Shown: positions 17,204 through 27,848 of the stretch, one piece after another
How the letters are laid out: every line of letters begins with the position of its first letter
Position numbering within the stretch: the stretch's first letter is position 1
Source: Methanoculleus sp. 7T
GTDB taxonomy: Archaea > Halobacteriota > Methanomicrobia > Methanomicrobiales > Methanoculleaceae
Assembly: GCF_023195915.1 (NCBI RefSeq)
Contig: NZ_JALPRP010000002.1
Location: 310,001-374,000, forward strand
DNA: 64,000 nucleotides
Direction of reading: 5' to 3'
Translations under genes and position numbers: made by a program
The notes under the pieces: generated by a model
What the model was told of the DNA's origin: nothing
What the model saw: the letters and a program-made list of their open reading frames with translations, nothing else
Databases searched by the model: none

Positions 17204-17369
17204 GCGGCGAAAGGGTCGAAACCCCGGGTGCCGGACCCGGATTGCTCTCCGGGATGCACAGCCGCGCCGTCGTCTCTTTTGCGTCCTGGGGGACTCCTGT
17301 CCCGCCCCTGTACTCTTAGCAGCAACAATGCAGGGAAGAAACGGGTATATTTCATTAATATGGTAAATT

Positions 17370-17378
17370 TTTTATAAT
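17370..17378 (+). promoter_or_regulatory. TATA box of the DUF2795 gene
   Basis: An AT-rich block with TTTATAATT at 17370-17379 would place transcription start near 17398, giving a short leader with GGAG (17406-17409) before the ATG at 17419. Confidence 0.5.
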
Positions 17379-17418
17379 TCTATACCTATGGTGCGCGGTG
17401 TCACAGGAGTGGCAGAAG

Positions 17419-17625
17419 ATGGCTGAACAGAGAGTAAGTGTAAGTACGGCAGAGATCCAGCGGTATCTCGGCGGGATCGACTACCCTGCGAACAGGGAAG
17501 ACCTGATCAACCATGCGAGGAAGAACAGCGCACCGGAAGAGGTCATCTCCGTCCTGAGCAGGATCGAGGAGAGAGAGTTCCATTCCGCAGCCGATGTGAA
17601 CCAGGCGATCGGTAAAATCGAGTAA
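17419..17625 (+). CDS. DUF2795 domain protein
   Basis: 68 aa from the ATG at 17419 (GGAG 9 nt upstream); an in-frame GTG at 17398 is close to the likely transcript start and less probable. The pattern AEIQRYLGGIDYPANREDLINHA and the C-terminal FHSAADVNQAIG are typical of DUF2795, a small helical domain in archaea and bacteria of unknown function, often found near stress proteins. It lies 18 bp before the KGG repeat gene, in the same orientation. Confidence 0.8.
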   Translation: MAEQRVSVSTAEIQRYLGGIDYPANREDLINHARKNSAPEEVISVLSRIEEREFHSAADVNQAIGKIE

Positions 17626-17643
17626 CCTCGGAGACTCGGCGTT

Positions 17644-17964
17644 GTGACCGGTGAGACGAAGAAGGCGAGACGCGGCCTCGCCTCCGCAGACGAAGCGACC
17701 CGGAAACGTGTCGCACGAAAGGGTGGGACGGCGCCGCATGCCGAGCGGGGGCTTGCGGCTGCTTCCCGCAAGACCCGGCAGCGCGTCGCGAGGGCCGGCG
17801 GCAGGGCTCTGCATGAGGTCAGGGGCCTCCAAGCCGCGAGTGAGGAGACCCGGAAGCGCGTGGCACGGGCCGGCGGGATGGCCCCGCACGCTGAACGGGG
17901 GCTTGCTGCCGCATCCGAGGAGACTCGCCGCCGGGTCTCTCGAAAAGGCGGCAGGGCCTCGTAG
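17644..17964 (+). CDS. KGG-type repeat protein, four tandem repeats
   Basis: 106 aa from a GTG start. The whole protein is four copies of a roughly 25-residue unit, RGLAAASEETRKRVARAGG plus APHAE, the last copy short. Each unit carries a [K/A]GG motif as in KGG stress-induced or plant Em-like proteins. It is very rich in Arg, Ala and Gly, with no hydrophobic core, so it is probably disordered and may bind nucleic acid. Copies 2 and 3 end in ARAGG, copies 1 and 4 in RKGG. Likely co-expressed with DUF2795. Confidence 0.75.
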   Translation: MTGETKKARRGLASADEATRKRVARKGGTAPHAERGLAAASRKTRQRVARAGGRALHEVRGLQAASEETRKRVARAGGMAPHAERGLAAASEETRRRVSRKGGRAS

Positions 17965-17972
17965 GCAGGGTT

Positions 17973-20213
17973 CTACCTGCTCCCTTCCCCGACCTTCCCG
18001 TGTGCCTGCGCTTTCCACGCCGGCGGCCGGGGTTTTGCCGCTCCCGAAGGAGCCCGGACAAACGCCGCACCGGCGCCCTTCAGGAGAGACGGGTAGTACC
18101 GGGCGACGTACTCCTTCACCATCCGGCGGGCCGAGAACCGAGGGCCGTTGCTCTTGATCGACTCTTTCATCATCGCTACCCAGCCGTGGGGGATATCGTC
18201 GGCCGAACGGTTGTAGTAGAGCGGGACGACCTCGTTTTCGAGGATATCGTAGACCGCCGCGGCGTCTGCGGCGTCCCTCCCCTCGCAAGCGGCCGCCTCG
18301 CTCCCGAACGCCCAACCGTTTCTGCCGTTGTAACCCTCGGTCCACCAGCCGTCGAGGATGGAGAGGTTCAGCACCCCGTTCAGCGACGCCTTCATGCCGC
18401 TTGTGCCGCTCGCCTCCATCGGAGGCAGCGGGTTGTTCAGCCAGACGTCGACGCCGTGCACCAAGTACCTGGCAACCTGCTCGTTGTAATCCTCGACGAA
18501 GGCTATCCGCCCCCCGAACGAGGGGTCCTGCGTGTAGCGGTAGATCTGCCGGAGCACCTCCTTTCCTTCGTTGTCCGCCGGATGAGCCTTGCCTGCAAAG
18601 ATGATCTGGACGGGGTACCACGGGTTGTTCAGGATATTCTTGAGCCGTTCCAGGTCCTCAAAGATGAGGTACGCCCGCTTGTAGGTCGAGAACCGCCGGG
18701 CGAACCCAATCGTCAGGACGGAGGGGTTCAGGAACGCCCCTTCGGCTGCAGGGTTCGGCGCTCCGCCGCGGTGTGCCGCCCACTTGGTCCTCTCCCGCTC
18801 CCTGACCCGGTCGATGAGTTTCGCTTTCAGCCGGGTGTGGAGGTGCCAGAGTTCGGCGTCCGGGATCTCGTCGATGAGTTCCCATACCGCCGGGTCGTCG
18901 TGCTCCGAGAGCCAGTCGGGCGAGGTCGGCCCGATGTGCCGGTCGTAGAGGCCCTTCATCCGGGGGTTCAGCCACGTCGGCACGTGGACGCCGTTTGTGA
19001 CGTGGTCGATGGGCACCGTCGCCTCGGGCGTCCCGGGCCAGAGGCACCGCCACATCTCCCGGGTGACGGTCCCGTTTGTGCGTGAGACCCCGTTGTGGTG
19101 CGCCGATGCACGCAGAGCGAACGCGGTCATGTTGAAGCCTGCTCCGGGGCTCTGCGGGTGGACGCCAAGCTGCAGGAACTCGGTTCGGTCGATCCCGAGC
19201 GCCGGGTAGTAGGTCCTGAAGTAGCGGTCGATGAGGTCGACGGGGAAGATGTCGTGCCCTGCCGGGACTGGCGTGTGCGTGGTGAAGACCGACGTCGCCT
19301 GCACCTCGGCAAGCGCCGTATCGAAGTCCATCCCCCGCTCGGCCCGCTCCCGGACCCGTTCGAGCAGCGCAAACGCGGGGTGGCCTTCGTTCAGGTGCAC
19401 CGCCGCGTACTCGATGCCGAGCGCGTGGAGCACTTTTCTCCCGCCGATGCCGAGGACGATCTCTTGCCGGAGACGCTGCTCAGGGTCTCCCGCGTAGAGC
19501 CGGGAGGATATGCCCCGGTTCTTGGGGTCGTTGCAGGGGATATCCGTATCGAGGAGGTAGAGCGGTATCCTGCCGACCTGGACCTTCCGGACGGCGACGT
19601 AGATGGGCGGGTCGATGTGCGGGACCCGGACCACCAGGTCTTCGCCTGCCGAGTCGAGCACCCGGGTGACGGGCGCCGCGTCGCGGTCGAACCGCTCGGT
19701 GATGTCGTTCTGCCGTCCGTCATGGTCGATCTGCTGGCGCAAGTAGCCCTGCGAGTACAAGAAGCCGACGGCGACCATCGGAAGACCGAGGTCGCTTGAC
19801 TCTTTGAGGTGGTCGCCGGCGAGGAACCCGAGCCCGCCCGCATAGATCGGAAGCGAGTGGTGAAGCCCGTATTCCGCCGAGAAGTAGGCGATCGGCAGTG
19901 AGGGGCGGTCGGAGTACTCCTCGGAGAACCAAGTTCCGCCGGTGCTCATGTAGTTCCCGAACCGGTGCATGACGATATCGTAGCGGCGGAGGTAGACGGG
20001 GTCCTCCGCCGCCCTGTTCAGAAACTCGACCGGTATATTGCGGAGCATCCGGATCGGGTTGTGGCCGCTCCTTTCCCATGCCTGCCGGTTCAACTGCTTA
20101 AAGAGCATCCGGGCCTCCGGGTTCCAAGTCCACCAGAGGTTGTATGCGAGGTCGACGAGCCCGGAGAGCCGCTCCGGGACGCGGGTAAACTGATCGTGCA
20201 GCAAGTCCACCAT
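17973..20213 (-). CDS. glgP: Alpha-glucan (glycogen) phosphorylase
   Basis: 746 aa from the ATG at 20213; the frame extends 19 codons further but that part covers the TATA box. It removes glucose units from glycogen as glucose 1-phosphate with PLP. Seen: an N-terminal DUF3417-like helical region (DLAYNLWWTWNPEA), AYFSAEYGLHHSLPIYAGGL, HLNEGHPAF, GFARRFSTYKRA, and the PLP-site region EASGTSGMKASLNGVLN. Length fits the short phosphorylase form common in archaea. It is 650 bp downstream of malQ and has its own promoter. Confidence 0.95.
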   Translation of the reverse strand: MVDLLHDQFTRVPERLSGLVDLAYNLWWTWNPEARMLFKQLNRQAWERSGHNPIRMLRNIPVEFLNRAAEDPVYLRRYDIVMHRFGNYMSTGGTWFSEEYSDRPSLPIAYFSAEYGLHHSLPIYAGGLGFLAGDHLKESSDLGLPMVAVGFLYSQGYLRQQIDHDGRQNDITERFDRDAAPVTRVLDSAGEDLVVRVPHIDPPIYVAVRKVQVGRIPLYLLDTDIPCNDPKNRGISSRLYAGDPEQRLRQEIVLGIGGRKVLHALGIEYAAVHLNEGHPAFALLERVRERAERGMDFDTALAEVQATSVFTTHTPVPAGHDIFPVDLIDRYFRTYYPALGIDRTEFLQLGVHPQSPGAGFNMTAFALRASAHHNGVSRTNGTVTREMWRCLWPGTPEATVPIDHVTNGVHVPTWLNPRMKGLYDRHIGPTSPDWLSEHDDPAVWELIDEIPDAELWHLHTRLKAKLIDRVRERERTKWAAHRGGAPNPAAEGAFLNPSVLTIGFARRFSTYKRAYLIFEDLERLKNILNNPWYPVQIIFAGKAHPADNEGKEVLRQIYRYTQDPSFGGRIAFVEDYNEQVARYLVHGVDVWLNNPLPPMEASGTSGMKASLNGVLNLSILDGWWTEGYNGRNGWAFGSEAAACEGRDAADAAAVYDILENEVVPLYYNRSADDIPHGWVAMMKESIKSNGPRFSARRMVKEYVARYYPSLLKGAGAAFVRAPSGAAKPRPPAWKAQAHGKVGEGSR

Positions 20214-20249
20214 GAGATCTGTCCCCTTTAGGATGCAGTACTCTCCGTA

Positions 20250-20263
20250 TTTATTATTATATA
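20250..20263 (-). promoter_or_regulatory. TATA box of glgP
   Basis: On the minus strand, CATATATAATAATA lies about 40 nt before the chosen ATG at 20213, implying a leader of about 20 nt that includes AAAGGGGA. Confidence 0.5.
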
Positions 20264-20865
20264 TGTCCATGGATTTTAGTATCTGTTTGAGAAAATGGAA
20301 AAAATTGCGAAATTTGAGGTTTATCCAGAAATCCGGAAGTCAGAGATGCGGTCATGACGTACGGGGTGTTGGGTGTCTGCGGGAGGCCCGAGAGCTGGGG
20401 GAGCGACGGTCCCGGGGGCCTCAGGGACCGTTGCTATCCCCCGCCGGAACCCCATGACGGGATGCCTGCGCGGCGTCGAGGCGGTCCTGGATACTCATCG
20501 AGGGGGCCTCCCTGCAAGAAGGGGGTCAGGATATCGGGCAGTTTTTGGTGGGGATCATGGAGCGGGAGCACCACCCGGTGCGAAGGGCCGGAGTTTGAGC
20601 ACCGCCGGGTGTGCCGGGGGCTTGCCCCCTCCCCTGTCTCTCGCAAGGGGATACCCGCAAGCCCAACCCCGCACCTAGGATCGGGGGCAGTGCGTGGCGA
20701 TGCCCGGGGAATATCGGTTTACGTGTTGTGCGCGTGGAACAAGGCTCCCGAGAACTCCTCGAAGAAAGCAGAGAGGTTCAACAACGCAGAAGTCCTAAGA
20801 ACCCTGCGGGTTTCAGTGTCGCGCGACCGGAGCGAGAACCGTCGAAATCCCACCGACCCCTGCCC
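20264..20865. repeat. Intergenic region with hairpin and GGGGCAGTGCGTGGCG repeats
   Basis: No gene was recognised. A CACC-GCCG-GGTG hairpin lies at 20600-20611 inside GAGTTTGAGCACC, a repeat seen at other sites. A stretch CTTGCCCCCTCCCCTGTCTC (20622-20641) recurs near 42465-42483, and GGGGCAGTGCGTGGCGATGC at 20684-20703 recurs at 13.42 and 42.56 kb. The composite element of about 100 bp is therefore shared with the 42.5-kb intergenic region. Confidence 0.6.
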
Positions 20866-22362
20866 TCACCACCTCCCGTAGATCCCCGTAACCTCCGAGA
20901 ACTCCCGCATGGCCTGCTCCCCCGCCTGTTCAGGCCGGAGCCGCCACTCCCAGTTCCCCTCCGTCGTGCCCGGCCGGTTCATCCGTGCCTCCTCACCGAG
21001 ACCAAGGATGTCCTGCATCGGGACGATGACGGTATCGGCAGGGGAGAGCATCGCCAAGCGGATGAGGATCCGGTGGATCTGGTCGGCGCCGACCTGGCCC
21101 CCGATGTAGCGGAATATGAGGTCCTTCTGGTCGCCCGGGACCTCATGCTCGAACCATCCCCTGACCGTGTTGTTGTCGTGCGTCCCTGTGTAGGCAACGC
21201 ACCCCTTTGTGATATTGTGGGGCGCATGAGGGTTCCTTGCGACGTCGCCGGAGAAGCCGAAGGTCAGGATCTTCATCCCCGGGAATCCGAAATGAGCCAT
21301 CATCTCGTGGACGTCGGAGGTGATGTAGCCGAGGTCTTCGGCGATGATCGGGAGGCACGACCTGCTCCGAGCAAGCAGGGTGAAGAGGTCCCGGCCGGGT
21401 GCATCGACCCAGCGTCCGTTCTCTGCGGTCGCATCCCCGGCAGGCACCTCCCAGAACTGCACAAACCCCCGGAAGTGGTCGAGGCGCAGCCGGTCGACGA
21501 GGGCGAGGGTGCGGTCGATCCTGCTCTCCCACCACGAAAACCCCTGCTGTTGATGCGCATCCCAGTTGTAGACCGGGTTTCCCCAGAGTTGCCCGGTCGC
21601 GCTGAAGGCGTCCGGGGGGACGCCCGCGACGAAGGCCGGTTTCTTATACTCGTCGAGTTTGAAGAGCCCCGGGTTTGCCCAGAGGTCGACGCTGTCGTAG
21701 GTGAGGTAGATCGGGATATCCCCGATGATCTGGAGGTGGCGCTCGCGGCAATGGTTCTTAAGCGCCCTCCACTGGCGGTCGAAGACGTACTGGAGGAACT
21801 TCTCTCGGAGGATCCGGTCCGCAAGTTCGGTGCCGTGTTTCCGCAACGCCTCCTCGTGCCGGTCCCGGATCCCGGACGGCCAGTCGCCCCAGACCTTCCC
21901 CCCGAACCGGTCCTTGAGGGCGACGAAGATGGCATAATCGTCGAGCCACGAGACGTTCTCGGCCGCGAACTCCTTGTAGTGGAAATCCGCTCCCCGCTCT
22001 TTGAACCCCGCAAACGCCCGGTCGAAGAGGCTGTTCTTGTAGTTCATAACCGCTTGGTAGTCCACCCGATCCTCAGGGAAGCCGGGGGGGTTCTCGATAT
22101 CCCCCGGCCCGAGGAGGCCGTCCGCGACCATCTGCTCCGGGCTGATGAGCCAGGTGTTCCCGGCAAACGCCGAGGTGCTCTGGTAGGGTGAGTTTCCGAA
22201 CGCCGGGCACGTCGGGTTGAGAGGGAGGATCTGCCAGTAGCGCTGCCCGGCACCGGCAAGGAGGTCCACAAACCGGTGCGCTGCGGGCCCGAGGTCGCCG
22301 ATGCCGTACGCCGACGGCAACGACGAGACATGGAGGAGAACCCCGCTGCCCCGCCGGTTCAT
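20866..22362 (-). CDS. malQ: 4-alpha-glucanotransferase (GH77)
   Basis: 498 aa, normal for MalQ. It moves maltodextrin segments between chains (disproportionation). Conserved GH77 residues are seen: SSLPSAYGIGDLGPAA, the nucleophile Asp in LRLDHFRGF, the acid/base Glu in IIAEDLG and the third Asp in GTHDNNTV. It is the last gene of the five-gene run starting with the GH57 amylase, 13 bp after the DUF3536 gene. It would trim and recycle glycogen branches together with GlgP. Confidence 0.95.
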   Translation of the reverse strand: MNRRGSGVLLHVSSLPSAYGIGDLGPAAHRFVDLLAGAGQRYWQILPLNPTCPAFGNSPYQSTSAFAGNTWLISPEQMVADGLLGPGDIENPPGFPEDRVDYQAVMNYKNSLFDRAFAGFKERGADFHYKEFAAENVSWLDDYAIFVALKDRFGGKVWGDWPSGIRDRHEEALRKHGTELADRILREKFLQYVFDRQWRALKNHCRERHLQIIGDIPIYLTYDSVDLWANPGLFKLDEYKKPAFVAGVPPDAFSATGQLWGNPVYNWDAHQQQGFSWWESRIDRTLALVDRLRLDHFRGFVQFWEVPAGDATAENGRWVDAPGRDLFTLLARSRSCLPIIAEDLGYITSDVHEMMAHFGFPGMKILTFGFSGDVARNPHAPHNITKGCVAYTGTHDNNTVRGWFEHEVPGDQKDLIFRYIGGQVGADQIHRILIRLAMLSPADTVIVPMQDILGLGEEARMNRPGTTEGNWEWRLRPEQAGEQAMREFSEVTGIYGRW

Positions 22363-22375
22363 GCTCCGCTCCTCC

Positions 22376-24742
22376 TCACGCCACCCTCACGCCGAGGCAT
22401 GCCGCCGCCCTCCGAAACGATCGTGCCCACTGTTGCGCGCTACCATCCCCTTCCTCCGCACGCCGCTGCATATCGGCGTAGCGCCCGCGCATCCCGATAC
22501 AGATGTTCTGACTCTCCCATAAGGAGAGCGGCAGCGGAAATACCTTTGCACATCGGACGATGCGGGCGATCTCTTCGAGCGGGGCCGGGTCGGCGGGCCG
22601 GGCCGCCGCCGTTCCGGCAGAGAGCGTAATCCGTCCGCTCGCCGCCTCCCCGAGGGCCGCAAGGTCGGACCTGAGTTCTTTTGCCCGCATCTCTCCGGCG
22701 AGCGCGAGAAATCGGTCCGGGTCGGGGCACCCTTCCCCGAGCATCGCGGCGAGGCGCTCATTGTAGGAGTGCTCCATGAGCCGGGTGACGGCTCCGGATG
22801 CGGGGATACCGAGGTCTGCAAGCACCCCAATCAGCGCCGCCGCGTCCCGGTAGACTGCAGAGACCGCCTGCCCGACGCCGGGGGCAAGCCGGCGGGCGAC
22901 CGCCCATCGCTCCTCGTCGGAGAGGTCGGCCGCGGTGTAGACCCGAAGATCGGCGCCGGCCTGATTGCCTCTTACCATCTTCTCCCAAGCCTCCCGGAGC
23001 GCCTCATCGCCGCCCGGCTCGCGCACCCCAAGGACGACCCGGTCCATACCGGCAAAGAGCGCGGCCACGTCGTAGAGTGCCTCATCCCCCGTCGCCCGGG
23101 ACCGCACGCGGACGGCCCCGGCAAGACCGCGCCGCCCCTCCTCCTCCAGCCGGTAGCGCCGGTCTCCGTCGACGGCATACATCGCGGGCGGCTCAAGGTC
23201 GAAGAGCCCGTAGAGGGCGGCCCCTGCTGCGACTCGGGCAAGGTCCCTCGCCGCCGGCCTGACCAGAGCCTCGTAGACCGCGGCACCGTTCGCGTAGTTC
23301 GGGTCGTTTGACGGGGCGCGGCGGAGGATATCGATGAACGCAGGCTCAAGGTCGAGCCCGAAGACCTGCCGGGCAAGGTCCATCGCGCGGCATGCGTGCC
23401 GCATCGCCTGGACGCTCCCCGGCTCCCCGACATCGTCGAAGAACCATCCGCAGCTCGTCTGCATCAGGACCGCCTGCCGCTCCATCTCAAGGAGCGTTAA
23501 CACCCGCCGCCGCTCCGCGGGGGCAAGGCCGCGGAGCGCGTGCCGCGAGAAGAACCCCTCCACGGCCTCGTCCGACCACCGGCCGAGGACGAGGCCGATG
23601 GCGTCGTCACGAGCCGCATCAGGGTCGCGGAGGTGGGCCGCGAGCGCCTCTGTGGATCGGGGGGCGAGAGCGTCCCTCGCCATGACGACCGCCTCCCGGA
23701 GCGGCCGGCGCCATGCCTGCGACCAACCGGGGTGCGCCCCGCTGTGACACCCGCACTCGTCCCGCCAGCGCTCGACGCCGTGGGCGCAGCTCCACGACGT
23801 CCCCTCCCGGACAACGACCTCGTGCGTAGGCGGGTAGGCGGCAAGATACTCGCCGTAGACCGTGAGGCGCGTATCACTCCGTGCCTCGATGGTGCGGAGG
23901 CAGTAGACGAGCGCCATCTCCCCAAACGTGCGGTGGTGGCCGTAGGTCTCTCCGTCGGTCGCGATATGCACGAGTTCCGGGCGTCCCCCTCCTCGGGAGA
24001 ACGCACCGAACAGCCGCCCGGCAAACCGCCGCCCGTCGAGGAGCAGGTCCCCGAACGCAACGTCGCGGGCGATGCTCCCGTTGTAGAAGAAGACGGCGAT
24101 GCTCTGGCCCGAGGGGAGGCGGCAGAGGTAGGGCATTCGCGTCTCGACCCGGCCGCCGGAGACGTCCGTCCAGCCTGTAGCTCCGATCACCCGCACCCTC
24201 TCGGCCTGGTGGGGGGCGAGGACCGTGAACCTGATCCCCGCCTCGGCCATCAGGTCGAGGGATTCGATATCGACCGCCGTCTCCGGGAGCCACATCCCTT
24301 CGGGCTTCCGGCCGAACCGTGACGCAAAGTCGCGGACCCCCCAAGCGACCTGAGTCCGCCTGTCCCGCGGGCTCGCAAGCGGCATGATGAGGTGGCTGTA
24401 ACAGGAGGCGATCGCGGACCCGTGGCCGCCGTAGCGCTCCCGGCTCTCCCGGTCGGCATCGACGACCGCCCGATAAACCTCCGGACGATGCCGTTCCAGC
24501 CAAGAGAGGAGCGTCGGTGCGGCTGTGAAACTGATCTTTGAATAGGTGTTTGCGGCCTCCGCGATCATCCCGTCCGCATCAAGGATGCGTGCGGCGGTGT
24601 TCGGCCCGTAGCACTCCGCGGTCACCCGTTCGTTCCAGTCGTGGTACGGGGCGGCAGACCGCTGGACCTCGACGTCGCCGAGCCAGGGGTTCTCCCGCGG
24701 CGGCTGGTAGAAGTGGCCGTGGATGCAGACGGCGCGGTCCAT
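22376..24742 (-). CDS. GH57 family protein with DUF3536 domain
   Basis: 788 aa. The N-terminal domain begins CIHGHFYQPPRENPW, a GH57 hallmark, with WLPETAVD and HIATDGETYGHHRTFGEMAL matching further conserved blocks; the C-terminal half is DUF3536-like. Members are usually called amylopullulanase-like or of unknown specificity. It starts 3 nt after the branching enzyme stop, so translation is coupled. A role in glycogen debranching or trimming is inferred from context. Confidence 0.9.
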   Translation of the reverse strand: MDRAVCIHGHFYQPPRENPWLGDVEVQRSAAPYHDWNERVTAECYGPNTAARILDADGMIAEAANTYSKISFTAAPTLLSWLERHRPEVYRAVVDADRESRERYGGHGSAIASCYSHLIMPLASPRDRRTQVAWGVRDFASRFGRKPEGMWLPETAVDIESLDLMAEAGIRFTVLAPHQAERVRVIGATGWTDVSGGRVETRMPYLCRLPSGQSIAVFFYNGSIARDVAFGDLLLDGRRFAGRLFGAFSRGGGRPELVHIATDGETYGHHRTFGEMALVYCLRTIEARSDTRLTVYGEYLAAYPPTHEVVVREGTSWSCAHGVERWRDECGCHSGAHPGWSQAWRRPLREAVVMARDALAPRSTEALAAHLRDPDAARDDAIGLVLGRWSDEAVEGFFSRHALRGLAPAERRRVLTLLEMERQAVLMQTSCGWFFDDVGEPGSVQAMRHACRAMDLARQVFGLDLEPAFIDILRRAPSNDPNYANGAAVYEALVRPAARDLARVAAGAALYGLFDLEPPAMYAVDGDRRYRLEEEGRRGLAGAVRVRSRATGDEALYDVAALFAGMDRVVLGVREPGGDEALREAWEKMVRGNQAGADLRVYTAADLSDEERWAVARRLAPGVGQAVSAVYRDAAALIGVLADLGIPASGAVTRLMEHSYNERLAAMLGEGCPDPDRFLALAGEMRAKELRSDLAALGEAASGRITLSAGTAAARPADPAPLEEIARIVRCAKVFPLPLSLWESQNICIGMRGRYADMQRRAEEGDGSAQQWARSFRRAAACLGVRVA

Positions 24743-24745
24743 CGG

Positions 24746-26677
24746 TCACGCCCCCTCGGGAGCGAAGACGACGACCCCGAGCGGGGGCAGGGTGAGCGGG
24801 AGCGACCACGGCCGGCCGTGCGCCGGGACCCGTTCCGCCTCCACCCCGCCGAGATTCCCGACGCCGCTCCCGCCGTACTCGACCGCGTCGCTGTTGAGCA
24901 CCTCCTCCCAGAACCCGCCGAACGGGATGCCGACCCGGTAGCCGTAGCGCGGCATCGGGGTGCAGTTGCAGACGACGAGGACGACCTCGTCTGCCGACCG
25001 TCCCCGCCGGAGGTAACTGATGATGCTCTTCTCCACGTCGGAGAAGTCGACCCACTCGAACCCGCCCGGCTCGGCGTCCCGCTCGTGAAGGGCGGGCACA
25101 CGCCGATAGAGGCGGTTTAGATCCCCGACCCACTGGAGGATCTCCCGGTGGGGAGGATACTGCAGGAGGCCCCACTCAAGCCCGGCGTCATGGCTCCACT
25201 CCGACCACTGCCCGAACTCACCCCCCATGAAGAGGAGCTTCTTCCCCGGGTGCGTGAACATATACCCGTAGAGGAGGCGGAGGTTCGCCCGTTTCCGCCA
25301 CTCGTCGCCGGGCATCTTCCCGATGAGCGAACTCTTCTCGTGGACGACCTCGTCGTGCGAGAGGGGGAGGACGTAGCGCTCATTGAACGCATACCATATG
25401 CTGAACGTGAGAAGATCCAGCCGGTACTTCCGGAAGACCGGGTCGAGCGCGAAGTAGTCCAGGGTGTCGTGCATCCAGCCCATGTTCCACTTCAGGTCGA
25501 ACCCGAGCCCCCCGGTCGCGGTCGGGGCGGTCACTCCCGGCCAAGAGGTCGCCTCCTCGGCAATGACGAGCGTATCGGGAAAGTTGGCGTGGACCGTGTC
25601 GTTCACCTTCCGAAGGAACCCTATAGCCTCGAGGTTCTCCCTCCCGCCGTAGACGTTCGGAGTCCACTCTCCGGCGCTCCGTGCGTAGTCGAGGTAGAGC
25701 ATCGAGGAGACCGCATCCACCCGCAGCCCGTCGGCATGGTAGCGCTCAAGCCAGAAGTGGGCGCTGCTCAGGAGGAACGACCTGACCTCGTTTCTCCCGA
25801 GGTTGAAGATATAACTCTTCCACTCGGGGTGGTAGCGCTGGCTGGGGAGAGCATGCTCGTAGAGGTGCGTGCCGTCGAAGTAAGAGAGTCCATAGCCGTC
25901 GGCCGGGAAGTGGGACGGCACCCAGTCGAGGATCACCCCGATCCCGCGTTGGTGGAGGTAGTCGACGAGATACATGAAGTCCTGTGGGGTGCCGTACCTG
26001 CTTGTCGGGGCGAAGTAGCCGAGCGTCTGGTAACCCCATGAGGCGTAGAACGGGTGTTCCATGATTGGGAGGAACTCCACGTGGGTAAAATCGGCGTTAA
26101 GCATGTATTCGGCGAGTTCTTCCGCCGCCTCCCGGTAACTGAGGGACCGGTTCCCCTCCTCCGGCACCTTCCGCCACGAACCGAAGTGGAGCTCGTAGAT
26201 AGATATCGGAGCATCAGGGGAGTTGTTCTCCTCGCGGCCCCGCATCCACGCCCGGTCGCGCCAGGTGTAGGCGAGGCCCCAGACGACGGACGCGGTCTTC
26301 GGCGGGACCTCCCAGAAATAGGCGAACGGGTCGCCTTTGTCTACGGAGTAGTCGTTGTACCTACTTCTGATATGGTATTTGTAGAGCGCCCCGTGGCCGA
26401 CCTCCGGGATAAACCCCTCCCAGATGCCGGAACCGTCGCCGCGCATCCAGAGCGGGTTTCGGCCCGCCTCCCACTCGTTGAAGTCCCCGATGACCGAGAC
26501 TTCCGCCGCGTTCGGCGCCCAGACCGCAAAGAACGTTCCCTCCGTATCTCCGGCGGTGACAGGGTGCGATCCCAGTTTCTCATGCAGGCGGAAGTGGTTT
26601 CCCTGCTTGAAGAGGTAGACGTCGTAGTCGGTGATGAGGCTGCCCGTCCTCATGATATCCGGTAGGGTCTGGTGCAT
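24746..26677 (-). CDS. glgB: 1,4-alpha-glucan branching enzyme (GH13)
   Basis: 643 aa. It makes the alpha-1,6 branches of glycogen. An N-terminal CBM48 domain (about residues 35-125, [19 protein letters not shown]) is followed by the GH13 barrel with YFAPTSRYG, the nucleophile Asp in [15 protein letters not shown], the Glu in [11 protein letters not shown] and [13 protein letters not shown], and a C-terminal beta domain. GAGGTGAAACC precedes the ATG at 26677. It follows the synthase gene by 4 bp. Confidence 0.95.
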   Translation of the reverse strand: MHQTLPDIMRTGSLITDYDVYLFKQGNHFRLHEKLGSHPVTAGDTEGTFFAVWAPNAAEVSVIGDFNEWEAGRNPLWMRGDGSGIWEGFIPEVGHGALYKYHIRSRYNDYSVDKGDPFAYFWEVPPKTASVVWGLAYTWRDRAWMRGREENNSPDAPISIYELHFGSWRKVPEEGNRSLSYREAAEELAEYMLNADFTHVEFLPIMEHPFYASWGYQTLGYFAPTSRYGTPQDFMYLVDYLHQRGIGVILDWVPSHFPADGYGLSYFDGTHLYEHALPSQRYHPEWKSYIFNLGRNEVRSFLLSSAHFWLERYHADGLRVDAVSSMLYLDYARSAGEWTPNVYGGRENLEAIGFLRKVNDTVHANFPDTLVIAEEATSWPGVTAPTATGGLGFDLKWNMGWMHDTLDYFALDPVFRKYRLDLLTFSIWYAFNERYVLPLSHDEVVHEKSSLIGKMPGDEWRKRANLRLLYGYMFTHPGKKLLFMGGEFGQWSEWSHDAGLEWGLLQYPPHREILQWVGDLNRLYRRVPALHERDAEPGGFEWVDFSDVEKSIISYLRRGRSADEVVLVVCNCTPMPRYGYRVGIPFGGFWEEVLNSDAVEYGGSGVGNLGGVEAERVPAHGRPWSLPLTLPPLGVVVFAPEGA

Positions 26678-26681
26678 GGTT

Positions 26682-27848
26682 TCACCTCATGGTCGAGAGG
26701 CTGCCGGAAAGAACTTTTCTGTAGACGTCGACTGTCCTCTCCGTGACGACGTCCCACCTGAACTTCTCCATTACCTTCCTACGCCCCGCCTTCCCGAGTT
26801 TCTGCATATACGCCGGGTCGTCGATGAGGTGACCGATCCCCCAAGCGATCGAGTCCGGCCGAACCGGGACTTTGATCCCGTTTACGTAGTTATCGATGTT
26901 CTCGGAGAGCCCTCCGACGTCGGTCGCGACGACGCAGCGTTCCGCACTCCACGCCTCCGTGAGGACGAGCCCGAAGGGCTCGTTTCTGCTCGGGATGGCG
27001 ACGAGGTCGCAGGCGTTCAGGAGCCGGATGTGCTCGGCGTCGGAGACGTAGCCGAGAAACCGCACGGGAAGACCGTGCGCCGTCCCTTCGAGGTAGCCGC
27101 GCATATCTCCGGTGCCGGCGAAGAGAAACTGCACGTCCCAGCGTTTGGCGAGGATCCCGGGAACGGCTTGGACGAGGAGGTCGGGCCCCTTCTGGTAGGT
27201 GAGACGCCCGACGAAGAGGACGACGGGCGCGAGCGGATGGATGCCGTAGTGCTTCTTCACCTCGCCCGGGTCGACCCCGATACGGTAGGCAGAAGGATCG
27301 ATTCCGTTCGGGATGACGGTGACTTTCCACTCCGGGACGTTGTAGAGCCACATCACCTCGGTCTTCGTCGAGTTCGAGACGGTCGTGACCGCCTTTGCGA
27401 TGTAGCCCCCATACCACTCCTTGCCCGATATCTCCTTAAATTCCCACCAGCCGCCGAAGTTCCCCCCGTGGCGCCCGTACTCGGTGGAATGGAAGGAGAG
27501 GACGGTGTTTCGGTCGCGGAGGGCGTGCATCGCCTCGACGGGGTGCCAGTCGTGGAAGTGGAGGATATCGAACGCCGGGGCATCGCAGGCGCGAAAAGCG
27601 TCTACGAGCATGTTGCTCATGGTCCTGCAGTACTCGATGATGTTGTCTCCGTACGGCAGGCAGTAGTGATAGCGGACGCCGTTTATCTCCGTCGCATCCC
27701 CGGGCTTTCCCCGCGTGAAGAAGTGGACTTCGTGCCCCCTCCGGGCGAGATGCTCGGCGAGGCGGGTCGCCGCCGGGGCAAGGCCGCCTACCTTGAACGA
27801 GGAGTGGAGCGACTCCCAGCAGAAGAATGCTATCTTAAGCGTCTCCAT
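26682..27848 (-). CDS. GT4-type glycosyltransferase, likely glycogen synthase
   Basis: 388 aa. The GT-B fold is visible: an N-terminal [19 protein letters not shown] loop, [14 protein letters not shown], then [30 protein letters not shown] and the nucleotide-sugar block [15 protein letters not shown]. The KVGGL motif is shared with starch/glycogen synthases. Position between the branching enzyme and a GH57 amylase supports synthesis of the glucan chain; the sugar donor cannot be told. Its start overlaps the end of the upstream GH57 gene by 19 bp. Confidence 0.85.
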   Translation of the reverse strand: METLKIAFFCWESLHSSFKVGGLAPAATRLAEHLARRGHEVHFFTRGKPGDATEINGVRYHYCLPYGDNIIEYCRTMSNMLVDAFRACDAPAFDILHFHDWHPVEAMHALRDRNTVLSFHSTEYGRHGGNFGGWWEFKEISGKEWYGGYIAKAVTTVSNSTKTEVMWLYNVPEWKVTVIPNGIDPSAYRIGVDPGEVKKHYGIHPLAPVVLFVGRLTYQKGPDLLVQAVPGILAKRWDVQFLFAGTGDMRGYLEGTAHGLPVRFLGYVSDAEHIRLLNACDLVAIPSRNEPFGLVLTEAWSAERCVVATDVGGLSENIDNYVNGIKVPVRPDSIAWGIGHLIDDPAYMQKLGKAGRRKVMEKFRWDVVTERTVDVYRKVLSGSLSTMR

